Source of the DNA: Diacronema lutheri
Taxonomy: Eukaryota > Haptophyta > Pavlovophyceae > Pavlovales > Pavlovaceae
DNA: 64,000 nucleotides
Reading direction: 5' to 3'
Assembly: GCA_019448385.1 (NCBI GenBank)
Contig: JAGTXO010000003.1
Location: 682,001-746,000, forward strand
Shown here in pieces: positions 41,932 to 52,676 of this stretch. The position numbers and the translations under genes are program-made. Within the stretch, counting starts at the first letter, position 1. Every line of letters starts with the position of its first letter. The notes under the pieces are model-generated. The model had not been told where the DNA came from. It searched no databases and saw only the letters and a program-made list of their open reading frames with translations.

Positions 41932-44900
41932 TCGCCCTCGTCGCCGGCACGCGGCGGCGGTGGCGGCGGTGGCGGCGCGGCCACGGCGGCGGCAGCAGCG
42001 GCAGCGGCGGTGGTGGTGGCGGCGGCGGCGCCCAGCGCGGGCGGCGGAGGTGGCGGCGGCGGCGGAACGGCGGCAGCGGCGGCGGCGTCTGCGGCGGCCT
42101 TGGCGCCGCGCGTCTGCCGCGGCGCTTCGGCAGCGCGATCGCGGCTGCCCCCGCCGCGCACCGCGCCCGCCCCGGCGCAGGCGCCGCTCGGCGCACGCCC
42201 GCTGACCGCGCCAGTCAACGCGACGCGGAGGTGCTCGCCAACAGCGTACATGTCCGCCACGCTGAACGTGCGCGGCGCGGATGCACCGCCCGCCGCAGCG
42301 AGCGCGGCGTCGTTGAGCGCGCCCACCACGGCGAGGCCGCACGTCGCGCCACGCTGCGCCGCGTTGTCGAGCAGCCGCGCGCGGCGCACGGGCAAGACGT
42401 CGAGGCCCGCCGCGTGCAGCGTGGCGGTTATCGACCTGGCACGCTTGAGCGCCTGCCTGCTCGGCGACGCGAGCGTGTCGACAAGCACCGCGTCGTAGCG
42501 ATGCTCGCCCGCGCGCGCGACGCGCACGAGGCGCAACGCGGTGAAATGGCCGGAGGCGGGCGGCGTGCCATCGTCACTGCCCGCACCGCCGCGCCCGCCC
42601 GGCGGGCTCCACATGCCGATGACCGCCTGCGTCGTCGCCTCGCTGTGCAGGCGGTGCAGCAGCGCGGCGCGCTCGGCGCCGTCCTGGAACACCGCGGGCT
42701 GAGCGGCAAGCGGTACGTGGCAGACGCGCCCTTCGCCGGCCTGCCCGTGCACGCGCAGCACGACCTCGCAGCAAGCGTCCACAGTGGAGGCGAGCATGTC
42801 GCCGCCCGCAATGCAGTCCACCTCTGCCTGCGGGATGCCGGCGCGCGCGGCGGCATCGGCCAGCCGGAGCGCAGCCGCGTCGCCCGCCCACGCGAGCAGC
42901 GCCGGGGCGGCGGACTGGACGTCGCGCTGCGCCACGGCGGGCTCGGCCGCGGCGGGCTGGGCAGCGGCTGGCTCGGCAGCGGCGGGCTGGGCGGGGGCTG
43001 GCGCGGCGGCGGTGGGCTCGGCGGCCGACGATTGCGTGGCAGGCTGCGGCGCGGCCAAGGCGGCGGTCGGGCGGGCGGCGGAGGCGAAGGCGGCCCATGC
43101 GGCGGCCGAGCACACGGCGACGAGCCAAAAGGCGGTGGCTGCAGACGGGCGAGCGGCCGGAGCAATGGCGGCCCGGACGGCAGAGGCGGCGACGACACTC
43201 GCGAAGATGCCGACGGCGCACCGGACAGTGGCGACGGCGACGGCGGCACCGGCACACGGGCGGCGGTGGGGGCTGTCGGGCTCGGCGGCAGGCTCGGCGG
43301 CATGCTCGGCCGAGGGCCGATCGGTGCGCGACGGCGGGCTGCGACTCGCGCGGCGGAGCGGCTGCGGTGCGTGCTGGCCGCCCGTCGCGCACCTGCGCTT
43401 GCGCTCGCGGCGCGCGTCGCCGCCACGCAATCGGCGGCCGACAGCCCGCTCTGACCTGTCGATTGATCTCCGCAGCCGGTCGCGCGCGCGCTTTGCCGCC
43501 CGCCGTGCGCGCCGCGGCGGTGCGCGCGGGCACTGGTCGGGCGAGCTGCGCGCGGCAGGCTCGCAGCAGCCGCCGTCGCGTGCGTGCGCGCAGCCTCGGT
43601 CGCACGGCGCGCAAACGAGGTCGTCGGCGCCATCGACGCCGTCGAGGCCGTCGCCGCGCGCTGCGGCTGCGAGCGCGCGTGCCACGCCGTCGTCGCCGGC
43701 CGCCGGCGCCGCTGCGGCGGCCGCGGCGTCGGCTGCACGGCGCTCGGGCTGCGGCTCGAGCGGCGGGACGGCGCCGGCCGCCGCGGGCGGCGCCGTGTCG
43801 AGCGGAGCAGCCGCGGCGCGCGCGCGCGCGCGCGCACCCTTTGCGCCTACCGCGAGACGCCACCCGCGCGGGCGCCACGCGCGCCGCGGCTCGGCGGCCG
43901 CGCGACCGGCGGTGCCGGGCGTGGCGGCGAGCGCAGCGCTCGAACTTGCGTCTGGCTCGGTGGCGGCGAGCCGGCGCAGTTGCCGCGCAATGCAGGGCTG
44001 CACGTCGAGGTGCGCCTCGTCGAGTCGCGAGAGGAGCTCGCGCGCGCGAGTGCCGAGCGCGGCGCCGTCGCACTCGGCACGCGCGCCCGCCGGAGCCACC
44101 GAGCCTTCGGGGTCGCGCGGCGCGAGCAGCTCGCGCGCAGTCGCGAGCAGCTCCGCCTGCTCGGCGGTGGGGATGCAGGCGCGGCGCAGCGCGAGCTCTG
44201 TGTGCGCGGGCAGGTGGGCGCCCACGGCCTCGGCGTGCATGAGTAGCGCGCGCGCCTCCGCAGGTGCGTCCGCCTCGCCCATCTCGGACGCGGCGAGCAC
44301 GCCCGCCGCCTCAGCGGCGAGCGCGAGCCGCGGCGACGCGAGGTCGCGCAGCGACCGCAGCAGGTGCGGAGGCAGCGCGTGGCCACGCGCCTTGACGCGC
44401 TCGAGCAGGGCGCGCGCGCGCGCTGCATCGTCCGCAGAGCCCAGCGCGCACTGCTCGATCAGGCGGCCGGCCGCGCGCTTGTCCTCGCGAAAAAGCTGCT
44501 CGCGGTGGAGCGCGCGGCGGGTCTCGCGCTTGGCGAGCGCGTCGGCACGCGCCCTGCAGCCCTCGTCGGCGGCGGCGGCGAGCTCGGCAACGCCGCCAGG
44601 CTCGGTGGCGGCGGCAAGCGTGGCGGCGACGGCGCCTACCTCAGCGGCAGCAATGCGGTCGTCAGCGCGCTTGGCGGCAGCGCATTTGACGGCGGGCTGG
44701 TCGGCTGGCTTGGCGTCAGGCACGGTGGGAGGCTGGGCCGTGGACTGGGCGGCGGGCTCGGCGGTGGGCTTGGCAGCGGCTGGCTTGGCGGCGGGCTCGG
44801 CGGCGGGCTGGGCGGCGGGCTGGGCGGCGGCGGGCTCGGTGGCGGGCACGTCCGCCTCGGCCAACAAGAGCGGCTCGAAGCGGTTGCTCGCGCGCATGCT

Positions 44901-46555
44901 GGCGCGCGGATGGCTCGGCGGCAGAGCAGCGGGCCGAACGCCAGCGCCCGCGCCGAGGCCTGGCCGCGCTGGCTGCCAGGGCTGCTCGCGCTGCTCGCGC
45001 TGCTCGCGCTGCACGCGCTGCACGCGCTGCTCGCGCTGCTCGCGCTGCTCGCGCTGCTCGCGCTGCTCGCGCTGCTCGCGCTGCTCGCGCTGCTCGCGCT
45101 GCTCGCGCTGCTCGTGCTGCGGGCACCACGTGCGCTTGCGCCAGTTGTGCTGCGCATCCCCGCCCTCCGCTGCCGGCTCAAAATTTGCGCATGCCCAGAT
45201 TTGGCCGCGCCCAACAATTGGCGTGCGCTGGTCCTGCGCGCGGCCGGCGGGCAAGAGGTCGGGCGGGCGGGAGGCGTAGGGGATGCGTGAGGGTGCTGCA
45301 CGCTATACGCGCAAACTTTACCTGGCGCGAACGCAAGCGCCGGGCGCCACGCTGTGGACAGCGGACGGCGTGCGCGTGCGAGGCACTCACCGCCATTGGC
45401 AATGCGCGCGTCGCGGAGACAACTTGGCGGGCCTCGCACGCAGCTGGGCCGATCGCCGCCGCAGAGGTGTCTGCAGCCGTCTCCGCGATGCCGATCGTCG
45501 CATCTGTTGGCACCGCTGCCATCTGCCGCACCCGCGACCAGGCTGCCGACAGGGTCGGCGCGTCGGGCGCCGAGCTCGGCCACGCAGGCGATGCGGCCGA
45601 CGGCGGTGACGCTGAGCCCAGCGCCGGGTCCAACGGTTCCGCGTCGAGCCGGCTGTAGAAGAGCATGCTCGCACCACTTGCCCACGCCAGCGCGTCGGAC
45701 TGAGACAAGTTGTGCATCTGCGCGGGCAACGCGCGTGCGTGCGGCAGGCGCGCGGCGCGAGCTTTCAGGCCACGCGCGCGTGCCGCGCGGGAGGACGGGG
45801 CGGCTGCGGCTGCGATCAACCGCCGGTCGCGGCGCCAAGCGGCCGTGCGCGCCGCCGCACGTTGTCGTCGTCGCACAGAAACCAAGCCCCGTTGCGGAGC
45901 ACGATGGCGACAAGGTGCCCGCTCGTCGACTCCTCGCCCAAGTGCACGACGGCGGCGACGAGGAGGTAGTCGCGCCCGCCGAGTAGCAGCCGCGGCGCGC
46001 ACACGAACGCGTGCTTGTTCTTGCACTGCGAGCCATTGCCGCGCGTCGTGCGCGGCACCTCGACGGCAATGCTGGCTGGCATGAGCACGTCCGAGCGGCA
46101 CGCGTCCGGGCTGCCACCCTGCGGCGGCCCAGCGACGCCCCCCAGAGCGTGTGCGAGCGTGCGCGCCGCATCGCCGCCAATGCTGACGAGGATGGCGATG
46201 CCCTCACCGCGCTCGCTCGAGGCCACAGCGATCGGCTCGAGCACTACGCGTCTGTCGTCTTCGAAGGCAGCAGCGAGCCCGGGCACTCGGCCGAGTAGCA
46301 TCTGGAAGAACTCAGCAGCGTCCTGCTGCGTCCCTCGCGTGCCACGGCCCAAGATGACGTCGACGACGGACACAAGACACAGCTGTGCCGGCGCCTCGGT
46401 GTCCTCGAGCAGCGTGCCAAAGTCCCGAAAAAGCGCCTTCTCGACTCTTCCCGCACGGCGCGAAGCGGAGCGGGGCATCGGACGGAGCACGTTCAAGGCG
46501 ACGAGCGATTGCGCGAGGGCGTTCACGTAGCACGCGTTGCCCTCGTTTTTCACGC
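31342..46555 (-). CDS. Giant multidomain protein: USP - Ulp1-like - YqaJ - chromodomain - Fanzor
   Basis: Predicted exons 46555-45861, 45717-45322, 45233-33195 and 33066-31342; all three introns (143, 88, 128 bp) are GT...CAG and phase 0, giving about 4,950 residues after an unplaced first exon. Order: USP protease (GNACYVNA with Cys at 46532-46530, TQQDAAEFF, His at 45917-45915, DDDN, ASMLFYSR); an EQR array; Ulp1-like protease (His 42548-42546, Asp 42479-42477, Gln-x4-Cys with Cys 42341-42339); poly-Pro/Ala linkers; YqaJ-type PD-(D/E)XK nuclease at about 38200-37700 (RWHDERWEEVTGS, SPDGL, LVEVKT, QLQLGMHVLG); a USP-like second half with a degenerate His box at 37250-36800; chromodomain at 34512-34340; Fanzor from about 34070 to the stop, RuvC Asp 32544-32542, Glu 31998-31996, Asp 31818-31816, Asp/Gly tail and basic end. 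It may be a processed polyprotein or several genes; transcripts decide. Confidence 0.7.
44989..45121 (-). repeat. 9-bp tandem repeat encoding Glu-Gln-Arg
   Basis: About 14 copies of CTGCTCGCG (EQR on the coding strand), with a few CACGCG variants (VQR), lie directly after the third exon start of the giant gene. It would form a long charged helix. Confidence 0.9.
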
Positions 46556-48479
46556 CTGCGCCGCGCCGCGCAGCGCCGGGTGTGCGGGGTGCGCACGCAA
46601 GGTTTACGGCGGGTCGGAGAGAGGCCGACTGGGAACGCGCCGAACCCGGCGAGCCGTGCAGGCGCTCACCACGCGGCACGTCGGGCACTCTCACCGGCCA
46701 CATCGGGCCGATGAACGCGCCCCCCACAGGCTGCCGGCCGACGACTCGGAAGTTGCTCCAGGCGCTGCGCCGTGCACGCGTCATGCGCGCGCTGTTGCGG
46801 GCTACGCAGCAGAAACGACGGGGGAATAGGCGAGCGAGGGTTGGGCGCAGATCAGCGTGGTGGCGCGGCAAGACGAGCGCGCGCCGGGCGCCTGGCGCGG
46901 AGGCGCCCCGCGCGAGGACGCGAGCCGCTTCTCGCACCGGACGGGCGCCCACGCGCAAACCGGCTTTAGAGGGCCAGATGGATGGTGGCCGATGACGAAT
47001 CAGCGCGGCACCCGCCTTTGAAAAAGGGCGTCGCGGCACTGCCCGAAAGCGGTACGGACGAGCCGGGCGCCATGCATGGAACGATGCGACGGCGGCGTGA
47101 GCGCGGGACGATCTTGCCCAGGCAATTGTGCGCGTTCAGCGGGCGGCGCGCGCGTTGCGCGTGACGGGGCGCCGAGCGGCACACCGGCGGGGACCCGCTC
47201 GCCGCTGCCGTGGCATCCTCCGCTGCCGGCGTGCTGGCACGCACGCGCATTGCCGGCGCGAGGGGACGGCGAGTGCGCCTCGGCCGAACAGGCGCGAACG
47301 TTACGCCCGAGCGCGTGGCCGAGCACCGGATGGAAGCATGCTTCGTCATGCGGCGGCGACCCGCGCCGATTGCACGCAGCGCCGGCCTAGGCGCGCATCC
47401 GCCCGACGCGGATTTGGACGACGCGTCGACCGGCACGCCGAGCGTCTGCGTCTGCCTCGCGGCCGGTCGCGCCGGCCCCTCTTCGGCTCGCGGCCGCACG
47501 TGCGCCGCGCGCCGCTTCGGCGCGCGGCGCGGCGCGCCTGGAACGCGCGGAACATACGCGCGGTGCGCGGGCACGCCCGCAACGCGCCATTTTAGCGCGA
47601 GCAGTTCGGCAAGCTTGCAGCTCGCGAGCAGCCGGGCATGTGCCGCGGACACACAGTTCGCTGTGTGCGCCGGCCGCGACGACACGGCGTAGCGGCGCGA
47701 GGCTGGCGGCCGGGGCCACGGGCGTAATCGTGGCGCGACGCCATGGCATGAGTAATAAATCCATGAGTAATAAATCACGGGCCCAAGCTCACGCGCTGTA
47801 CGGCCTCTCCCGCATGGCGTGCCAGGACCGCATTTTCGCTCGGCCACGCAGCGGACCACGGCGCGTTGTGCGCGCCCGGCGCGAGTGGTGCGAGTGGCGG
47901 GCCAAGCCGCGTCGCCCACGGAGCCCGCCCCCGGCTCGGCGGCACCGCTACCGCTTGCTCGCCGGGCCGCGCACCGCCGTCGCCGCCGCTGCGCGCTTGC
48001 CCTGCTTGCCGGCAGGCGGCGGCGGCGGCGGCGGCTGAGGTTGCGGCAGCGGCGCGAGCGCGACGCCGGACGGCGGCAGCGCCGACGGCACGCGCGCGGC
48101 GGCGACCCACGCGGCGTCGGGCAGCGCGCCGGCTTGAGGCCCCTGCTTGCCGGCCGCATTGGCGCCGCCCTGCGCGCCCTAGAAGGGCGCGCAGGTACGC
48201 GGGCCAGTCGCGCGGCGCGCGGTGTTGGCGAGCACCCGCCGGCTGCGTGTCGGCCGCGAGCGGCGCGACGGGCGTCGCGCCGGCGGGTGCTGGGCAGCAC
48301 CGCGCGCCGGCGTCGCGCCCGCCGCCAGCGCGCCGCCCGCCGCCGGCGCCGCGCGCGCCGTCCGAGCCGCGCCCGCCGCGCCCGCCGCCACCGCGCGCCG
48401 CCGCCGCGCATTCGCGCGCGGCGGCGACGGCGGCCGCGGCGAATGCCGCCGCCGCCGCCGCCGCCTCGCCACCGCTGAC
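46556..48479 (-). other. Region between helicase core and USP exon: possible 5' exons
   Basis: The reverse strand holds several open stretches with protein-like composition, for example CKLAELLALKWRVAGVPAHRAY near 47600-47550 and FFKGGCRADSSSATIHLAL ending near 46966, but no family match. The acceptor GCGCAG at 46556-46561 shows that an exon must lie upstream of the USP exon. Near 47745-47780 a 16-bp motif (CATGAGTAATAAATC) is tandemly duplicated. Around 48000-48480 the frame is Ala/Gly/Arg low-complexity, a tail of the helicase or a linker. I cannot resolve whether helicase and USP belong to one gene. Confidence 0.4.
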
Positions 48480-50034
48480 CGCGCGGAGCACCTCTTTGAA
48501 GACGACGGTGCGCGTCACATGGTCCGGGCCAAGCGCAAAGCGGATGCGCGACGCGTGCCCGACGCGCGAAGCGGCCACGTAGAGCTGGCCGTGCGTGAAG
48601 CACGGCTCGGCGAGCCACACGCCCGCGCACCCGAGCGCTTGACCCTGCGCCTTGTTACGCCGGCCGCACCGGGAACTGGCGGTGCAGCCATGCAAACGCG
48701 AACGTGCCCTCGTCGGGCGAGTGGTGGTCGATGCGCGCGATGAGCACGGTGCTGTCGCGCCCGGCGGCCGCGCCGGGTCGCGCGCACTCGAGCAGCCGGC
48801 CGCCGGCGCGCACGCCGCGCACGACCAGCCGCGTGCCGCTGCACAGCCCCTCGCCGAGCGAGAGGAGGCGAGTGGCTACGAGCTCCGCCGGGTAGGCCGA
48901 GACGCCTCGGGCAGCTGCACGGGATCGAGCGGGAATGCGCCGAGCATGGCCCCCGCAGGCGGCACCGCCGCGGGAAAGGCGCCGTCGCCGAGGCTGCGCG
49001 GCAGCTTCGCCCACTCGCCCGCGCCGAGCGCGTCGCCCGTGTCGCGCGCCGCGTTCGAGGCGCGAGAGTTCTCGACCAAGGCGTACGGCCGATCGTGCTG
49101 CCACGATGCCGAGTACTCGAGGCAGGAGCGCACGATCTGCGCGCGCGAGCCGCGCCGCACCACCGGCAAGCACTGGCAAAAGTCGCCGGCGAGCAGCAAC
49201 GTCTTGCCGCCGAAGCGCTCGTCGACGCCCGTCACGTCGCGCAAACACCGATCGAGCGAGTCGAGGCGGCCCCGCTTCTGCATCGGCGCCTCGTCCCCCA
49301 CGATCATTCGCCGCGGCGGCCACGGAGCGCCCGCGCTCGGAGCGCGGCACGCCATTGAACGGCTTGCCCGTCCGAGTCGGCGCCGACGGGCACCTTGAAG
49401 GTCGAGTGGAAGGTGCGGCCGTCGGGCAGCAGCGTGGCGGCGACGCCCGAGGACGCGCACACGACGACCGCGTGCCCATCCGCGCGCACGGCGGCGATGA
49501 TGGCGCGCTCGACGAACGTCTTGCCCGTGCCGCCCGGCGCGTCGCAAAAGTGCAGCCGGTCGCCCACGCCGCGCAGCGCCGAGTCGACGACCGCGCCGTG
49601 GAGCGCGCGCTGCTGGCCGGTCTCGGCCATCGCCGCGCGCGCCGCCGCCGCGCTCGCAGCCTGCTCGGCGCGATCGTAGCCCTGCGCGCGCGCGAGCTCG
49701 CGCCCGCCCGGCCCGGCCGGCGCGCGCGCCGTGCGCAGACCGGCCACCGCCGCGAGCGCCGCCGCGCGCTCGCGCTCGTCGGGCACGTACAGCCCCGTGG
49801 AGTCGAACGTGTCGGCCCAGGCGGCCACGCTGTACGAGGCGAAGGCGTCCGAGCCGGGCTGCGGCCGCTGCTCGGCGCGCTTCGGGAGCATGACCCCGCA
49901 CACGTTCCACTTGGTGCCAAACATCGAGCCCGTGAGCCCCGTGTAGACGCAGTCGAGCTGCGTGGCGATGGCGCAGACGTCCTCGTGCCGGATCTCGTCG
50001 ACCGGTTCGCCATCCGTGGCGTCCAGGATGGCGA
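48480..50034 (-). CDS. Pif1-family DNA helicase, frame-interrupted
   Basis: Pif1 superfamily 1B helicase motifs occur in the right order on the minus strand: Walker A (DAPGGTGKTF, near 49540-49510), ASSGVAATLLPDGRTFHS, Walker B region (VGDEAPMQKRGRLDSLDRCLRDV, near 49310-49235), GGKTLLLAGDFCQCLPV, LCSGTRLVVR, NKAQGQAL and the terminal THGQLYVAASRV (near 48600-48560). The first exon seems to start after a GCGCAG acceptor at 50035-50040. Motifs fall in three frames with at least two breaks that I cannot explain cleanly by introns, so it is either decayed or has unusual splicing. Pif1 helicases accompany several DNA transposon groups. No HUH Rep domain is found beside it. Confidence 0.65.
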
Positions 50035-50193
50035 CTGCGCCCGGGCCGTGACGCCGCGGCGTCGTTCGGCTGCGTCACGGAGGAGCGCCATCCGTGCGCC
50101 ACGGAGGAGCGGCAGGACCACGACGCGGCGTGACGCTGGACGACGCCATGCTGTCGAGGCGCCATGCTGTCGAGCCGCCATGCTCCGAGGCGC

Positions 50194-50279
50194 CGCCGCT
50201 TTCTAAAAGGGTGTAGGGTGTAGGGTGTAGGATGCAAACCAAGCCCTCCCCACATTTGGGCCCGACGTCATTCCTTCTT
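50194..50279 (+). repeat. Inverted repeat, left arm (86 bp)
   Basis: Pairs with 50423-50508 with one mismatch. It contains three tandem GTGTAGG-type units, telomere-like in appearance, then GATGCAAA and GGGCCCGACGTCATTCC. Confidence 0.95.
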
Positions 50280-50422
50280 TCGTCACAGCGTCATTCCTTC
50301 TCCCCCCTATGGGACTTTCATAACCGTACGTATCCTACACCCTACACTATGCAAATACCTAGAGAATAGATCCATCCTACACTAAGTAAAAGTACTCGTA
50401 TGTGAGTAACGTCACGGCTTCG
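50280..50422. other. AT-rich 143-bp spacer of the inverted repeat
   Basis: A notably AT-rich island in GC-rich surroundings. It contains further partial copies of the arm sequence (TCCTACACCCTACACTATGCAAA at 50332-50353 and CATCCTACACT near 50373) and a second GTCATTCCTTCT. No gene. Possible element terminus, origin-like region or bidirectional promoter. Confidence 0.5.
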
Positions 50423-50508
50423 AAGAAGGAATGACGTCGGGCCCAAATGTGGGGAGGGCTTGTTTTGCATCCTACACCCTACACCCTACACCCTTTTAGA
50501 AAGCGGCG
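50423..50508 (-). repeat. Inverted repeat, right arm (86 bp)
   Basis: Reverse complement of the left arm (one mismatch). Both arms point outward into poorly conserved sequence; short mirror-image open frames start in each. Confidence 0.95.
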
Positions 50509-50925
50509 CCGAAGGTGGGAGGATGCCACCCGTATGCGCGCGTTTGAACGTGCGCGGACGGCCGTTGGCTTCGCGCCCTTTCGCCCACGGTTTGCGCGCC
50601 AACGGACCAGTCCTCCGCGGGCGCCGCGCATCGTCTCAGGGGCGGTCGGTGTGGTACGCCGCGCGCATCGTCAGCGCCGCGGCGTCGAGCTCGGCGAGCG
50701 AGGGCGCGTACGTGACGCCGCTCAGCACCTCGTCCGCGCCCGCCCTCGTCGCGCTCGCCGCCTCCGCAGTGCGCGCAGGCGGCTTCGTGACGGCACGCGA
50801 GGCCACGCCGCGCGCCGCAGGTGCCTTCGCGCGCTGCATCGTCTGTCTGCCGGTCCGACGCGCTCTGCTCTGAACGAACGGACGGCACGCCCGACGAGAT
50901 CTCGTCGCGTGCACGCTCGCACAGC

Positions 50926-51450
50926 ATGTACCCCCAGAACGTCTCCGAGCTGCTGCCCGACGAGATCTTCGGCGACGAGCTGCTCGTCGACCGGCACTAC
51001 CGCGTGCGCATCCTTCAGCGCGTCGCCCGCCGCCGCGATGCGGCCGAGGCCAACTTTTGGCTCGACGGCGGGCCCGCCGACTCGGTCGTCGGCGCGTGCA
51101 TGTGCGGCCGAATCTACGCGCTCAAGTGCATGGGCCGGCTCGTCCGCGGCGCCCGGATCCTCGCGCTGCTGCGCAAAAATGTGGCGCTCGCCACGTGCCG
51201 CGCACACCTCATGGGCCACATGCTCCAGCGCATCGTCGGCGACAGCGGCGTCGCGCGGCTGCTGCAGCTGGTTGCAGCTCGTTCGCGAGGATCACGACAC
51301 GCTCAACGCCGAGCACCAGGCCTTGGAAGCACAGCATGACACCGGCCAAGTCATGCGACGGCATGTGCGCGCGCGCCGACGCGCTCTCCAAGGACCTCGC
51401 ACGGGCGCACGAGCACGCTCACAAGCTCGATGGCTATCTGGTGTAATGCA
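50926..51450 (+). CDS. Unrecognised protein, uncertain frame
   Basis: From ATG 50926 an open stretch reads MYPQNVSELLPDEIFGDELLVDRHYRVRILQRVARRRDA and continues with a helical, leucine-rich segment (MCGRIYALKCMGRLVRGARILALLRKN). A coiled-coil-like piece (LVREDHDTLNAEHQALEAQHD) follows in another frame near 51280-51345. No family is recognised. The frame change, with a short GCAGCT duplication at the switch, suggests a decayed gene or a misplaced exon. It starts just beyond the 50.2-50.5 kb inverted repeat and could belong to the same element or to another. Confidence 0.3.
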
Positions 51451-51758
51451 GCGAGCGCCTCCGTGAGAGTGACTCTTTCAACGGAGCGCTCGAGAACCTG
51501 AACACGCGGTGCAGCATGAGATGTGCTGGCTCCACGCCGAGATGTCGTCGCTCGTTGCGAGTTCGCCCGAGGCTTACGCGAACGACAGCGAGGCCACCGA
51601 CTTCAAGGACCACGGCGTGTGCGTCGAGTACGATGTCTTCAACCGCGACGGGGTCGAGGGCGCGCCCGTGCCCGCGACCGCGCCCACGAAGGCAGAGCCG
51701 GGCATCGAGTCCGAGTGCATCGCGCCCGCACAGGCAGAGCCGGGCAGCGAGTCCGAAG

Positions 51759-51791
<33 letters not shown>

Positions 51792-52445
51792 GGCAGAGCC
51801 GCGCACCGAGCCCAAGTGAGCCAACGTGCCGCCGAACTCGCCCAAGCTCTCGTCGGTCGACAGTCAGGCCACCGAGTACAAGACCTCCTACGCGAACTCA
51901 CGTGCTCGCCACCTGCAACGCCTCGAGTTTACGCACGCGTTCGAGTCTGTGCAGGCCGAGGTCGCTTAGCCAAAGCGCGCCAAGGTTCCGGCCACCGGCG
52001 CATCCAGCCGCTGGCTGCGCAACACGGCGGTGCGCAACACCCGCAGCTCGGCCAACGGCAAGTAGCGCGCCGGCGCAGCGCACGGTATGCCGCGGCGAGC
52101 TCAGTCGCGAAGAGTGTCCGACTGGCCGCGCCCTCCACGGGGTGCACGCGCACTCGGCGCGGTCCGGTCAGTCAGGGGGCCTCAGCTTGCGCGATGCCAG
52201 TTGCGAGCCCCCCCGGAATCCGCCATTCTATTCTACTAGGCGTAAATCACCCAAGCCCTTCCGGTCGCCCGCATTCCGGGGTCGGACCCTCCGTCGGCCC
52301 GGCTCGGGCCCTCCGTCCGCCGCGCCCGCTCGACCCCGAATTCTACTCCAAATCGGCCGGTCAGGAGGGTGTCTCGGTCCTAGGCTCGTCATAAGCCTCG
52401 CCCCGACCCCTCGAGCGCTCATTGGCTGGCTTTTAACCCTTGATT

Positions 52446-52509
52446 GTACGACCCGGGTCGTACTCTCAGCCTTACACTGGCCGGACCAGCCCGGACCGCG
52501 CCGTATATA
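52446..52509 (+). promoter_or_regulatory. 18-bp perfect palindrome followed by TATATA
   Basis: GTACGACCCGGGTCGTAC at 52446-52463 is a perfect palindrome; a TATATAG box follows at 52504-52510, about 40 bp downstream on the plus strand. The pair looks like an operator plus core promoter, but the sequence it would drive (a poly-G run, then the 3' end of ARL3 antisense) holds no obvious gene. Confidence 0.35.
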
Positions 52510-52607
52510 GACCGCCTTCGTTGCGGACATCCGGGGCGGAGGACCCGCCAGGCGGTTCACACACGGACATGCCAGACACACAATGCCGACATGTTGTGAG
52601 GAGTGCG

Positions 52608-52608
<1 letters not shown>

Positions 52609-52670
<62 letters not shown>

Positions 52671-52676
52671 GGGGGG
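52609..52676 (-). repeat. Poly-G tract (poly-C on the ARL3 sense strand)
   Basis: About 60 consecutive G, then A and six more G. It lies roughly 220 bp past the ARL3 stop on the minus strand. Confidence 0.95.

Larger units (their letters stand above)
30937..50508 (-). mobile_element. Fanzor-bearing giant DNA element, copy 2 (inverted; right end uncertain)
   Basis: Minus-strand copy of the element seen at 1-5874. The 3' end is set at 30937 by comparison with copy 1. The content, read 5' to 3', is a Pif1-type helicase region (about 50.0-48.5 kb), USP, Ulp1-like protease, YqaJ nuclease, chromodomain, Fanzor and 3' noncoding region, all on one strand. Only the part below about 36.8 kb can be compared with copy 1, so membership of the USP and helicase is inferred from shared strand and splicing. 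The right border is placed at the 86-bp inverted repeat near 50.2-50.5 kb as a guess; a border anywhere between 46.6 and 50.5 kb is possible. No capsid, envelope or retroelement protein was seen. Confidence 0.6.

Noticed and set aside
30937-50508. Assigning the element to Helitrons because of Pif1 helicase and a hairpin near its 3' end
   Set aside because: No HUH Rep motif was found, the end reads CTATAC rather than CTRR, and the helicase is not joined to a Rep domain. Left unassigned.
30937-50508. Virus-like (Polinton or giant-virus) origin
   Set aside because: YqaJ, USP and Ulp1-like modules are seen in large viruses, but no capsid, packaging ATPase, polymerase B or integrase is visible, so I keep it as a DNA element.
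50194-50508. Interstitial telomere
   Set aside because: The GTGTAGG-type units are few, arranged as inverted arms, and are not the common TTAGGG-type repeat; only telomere-like in look.
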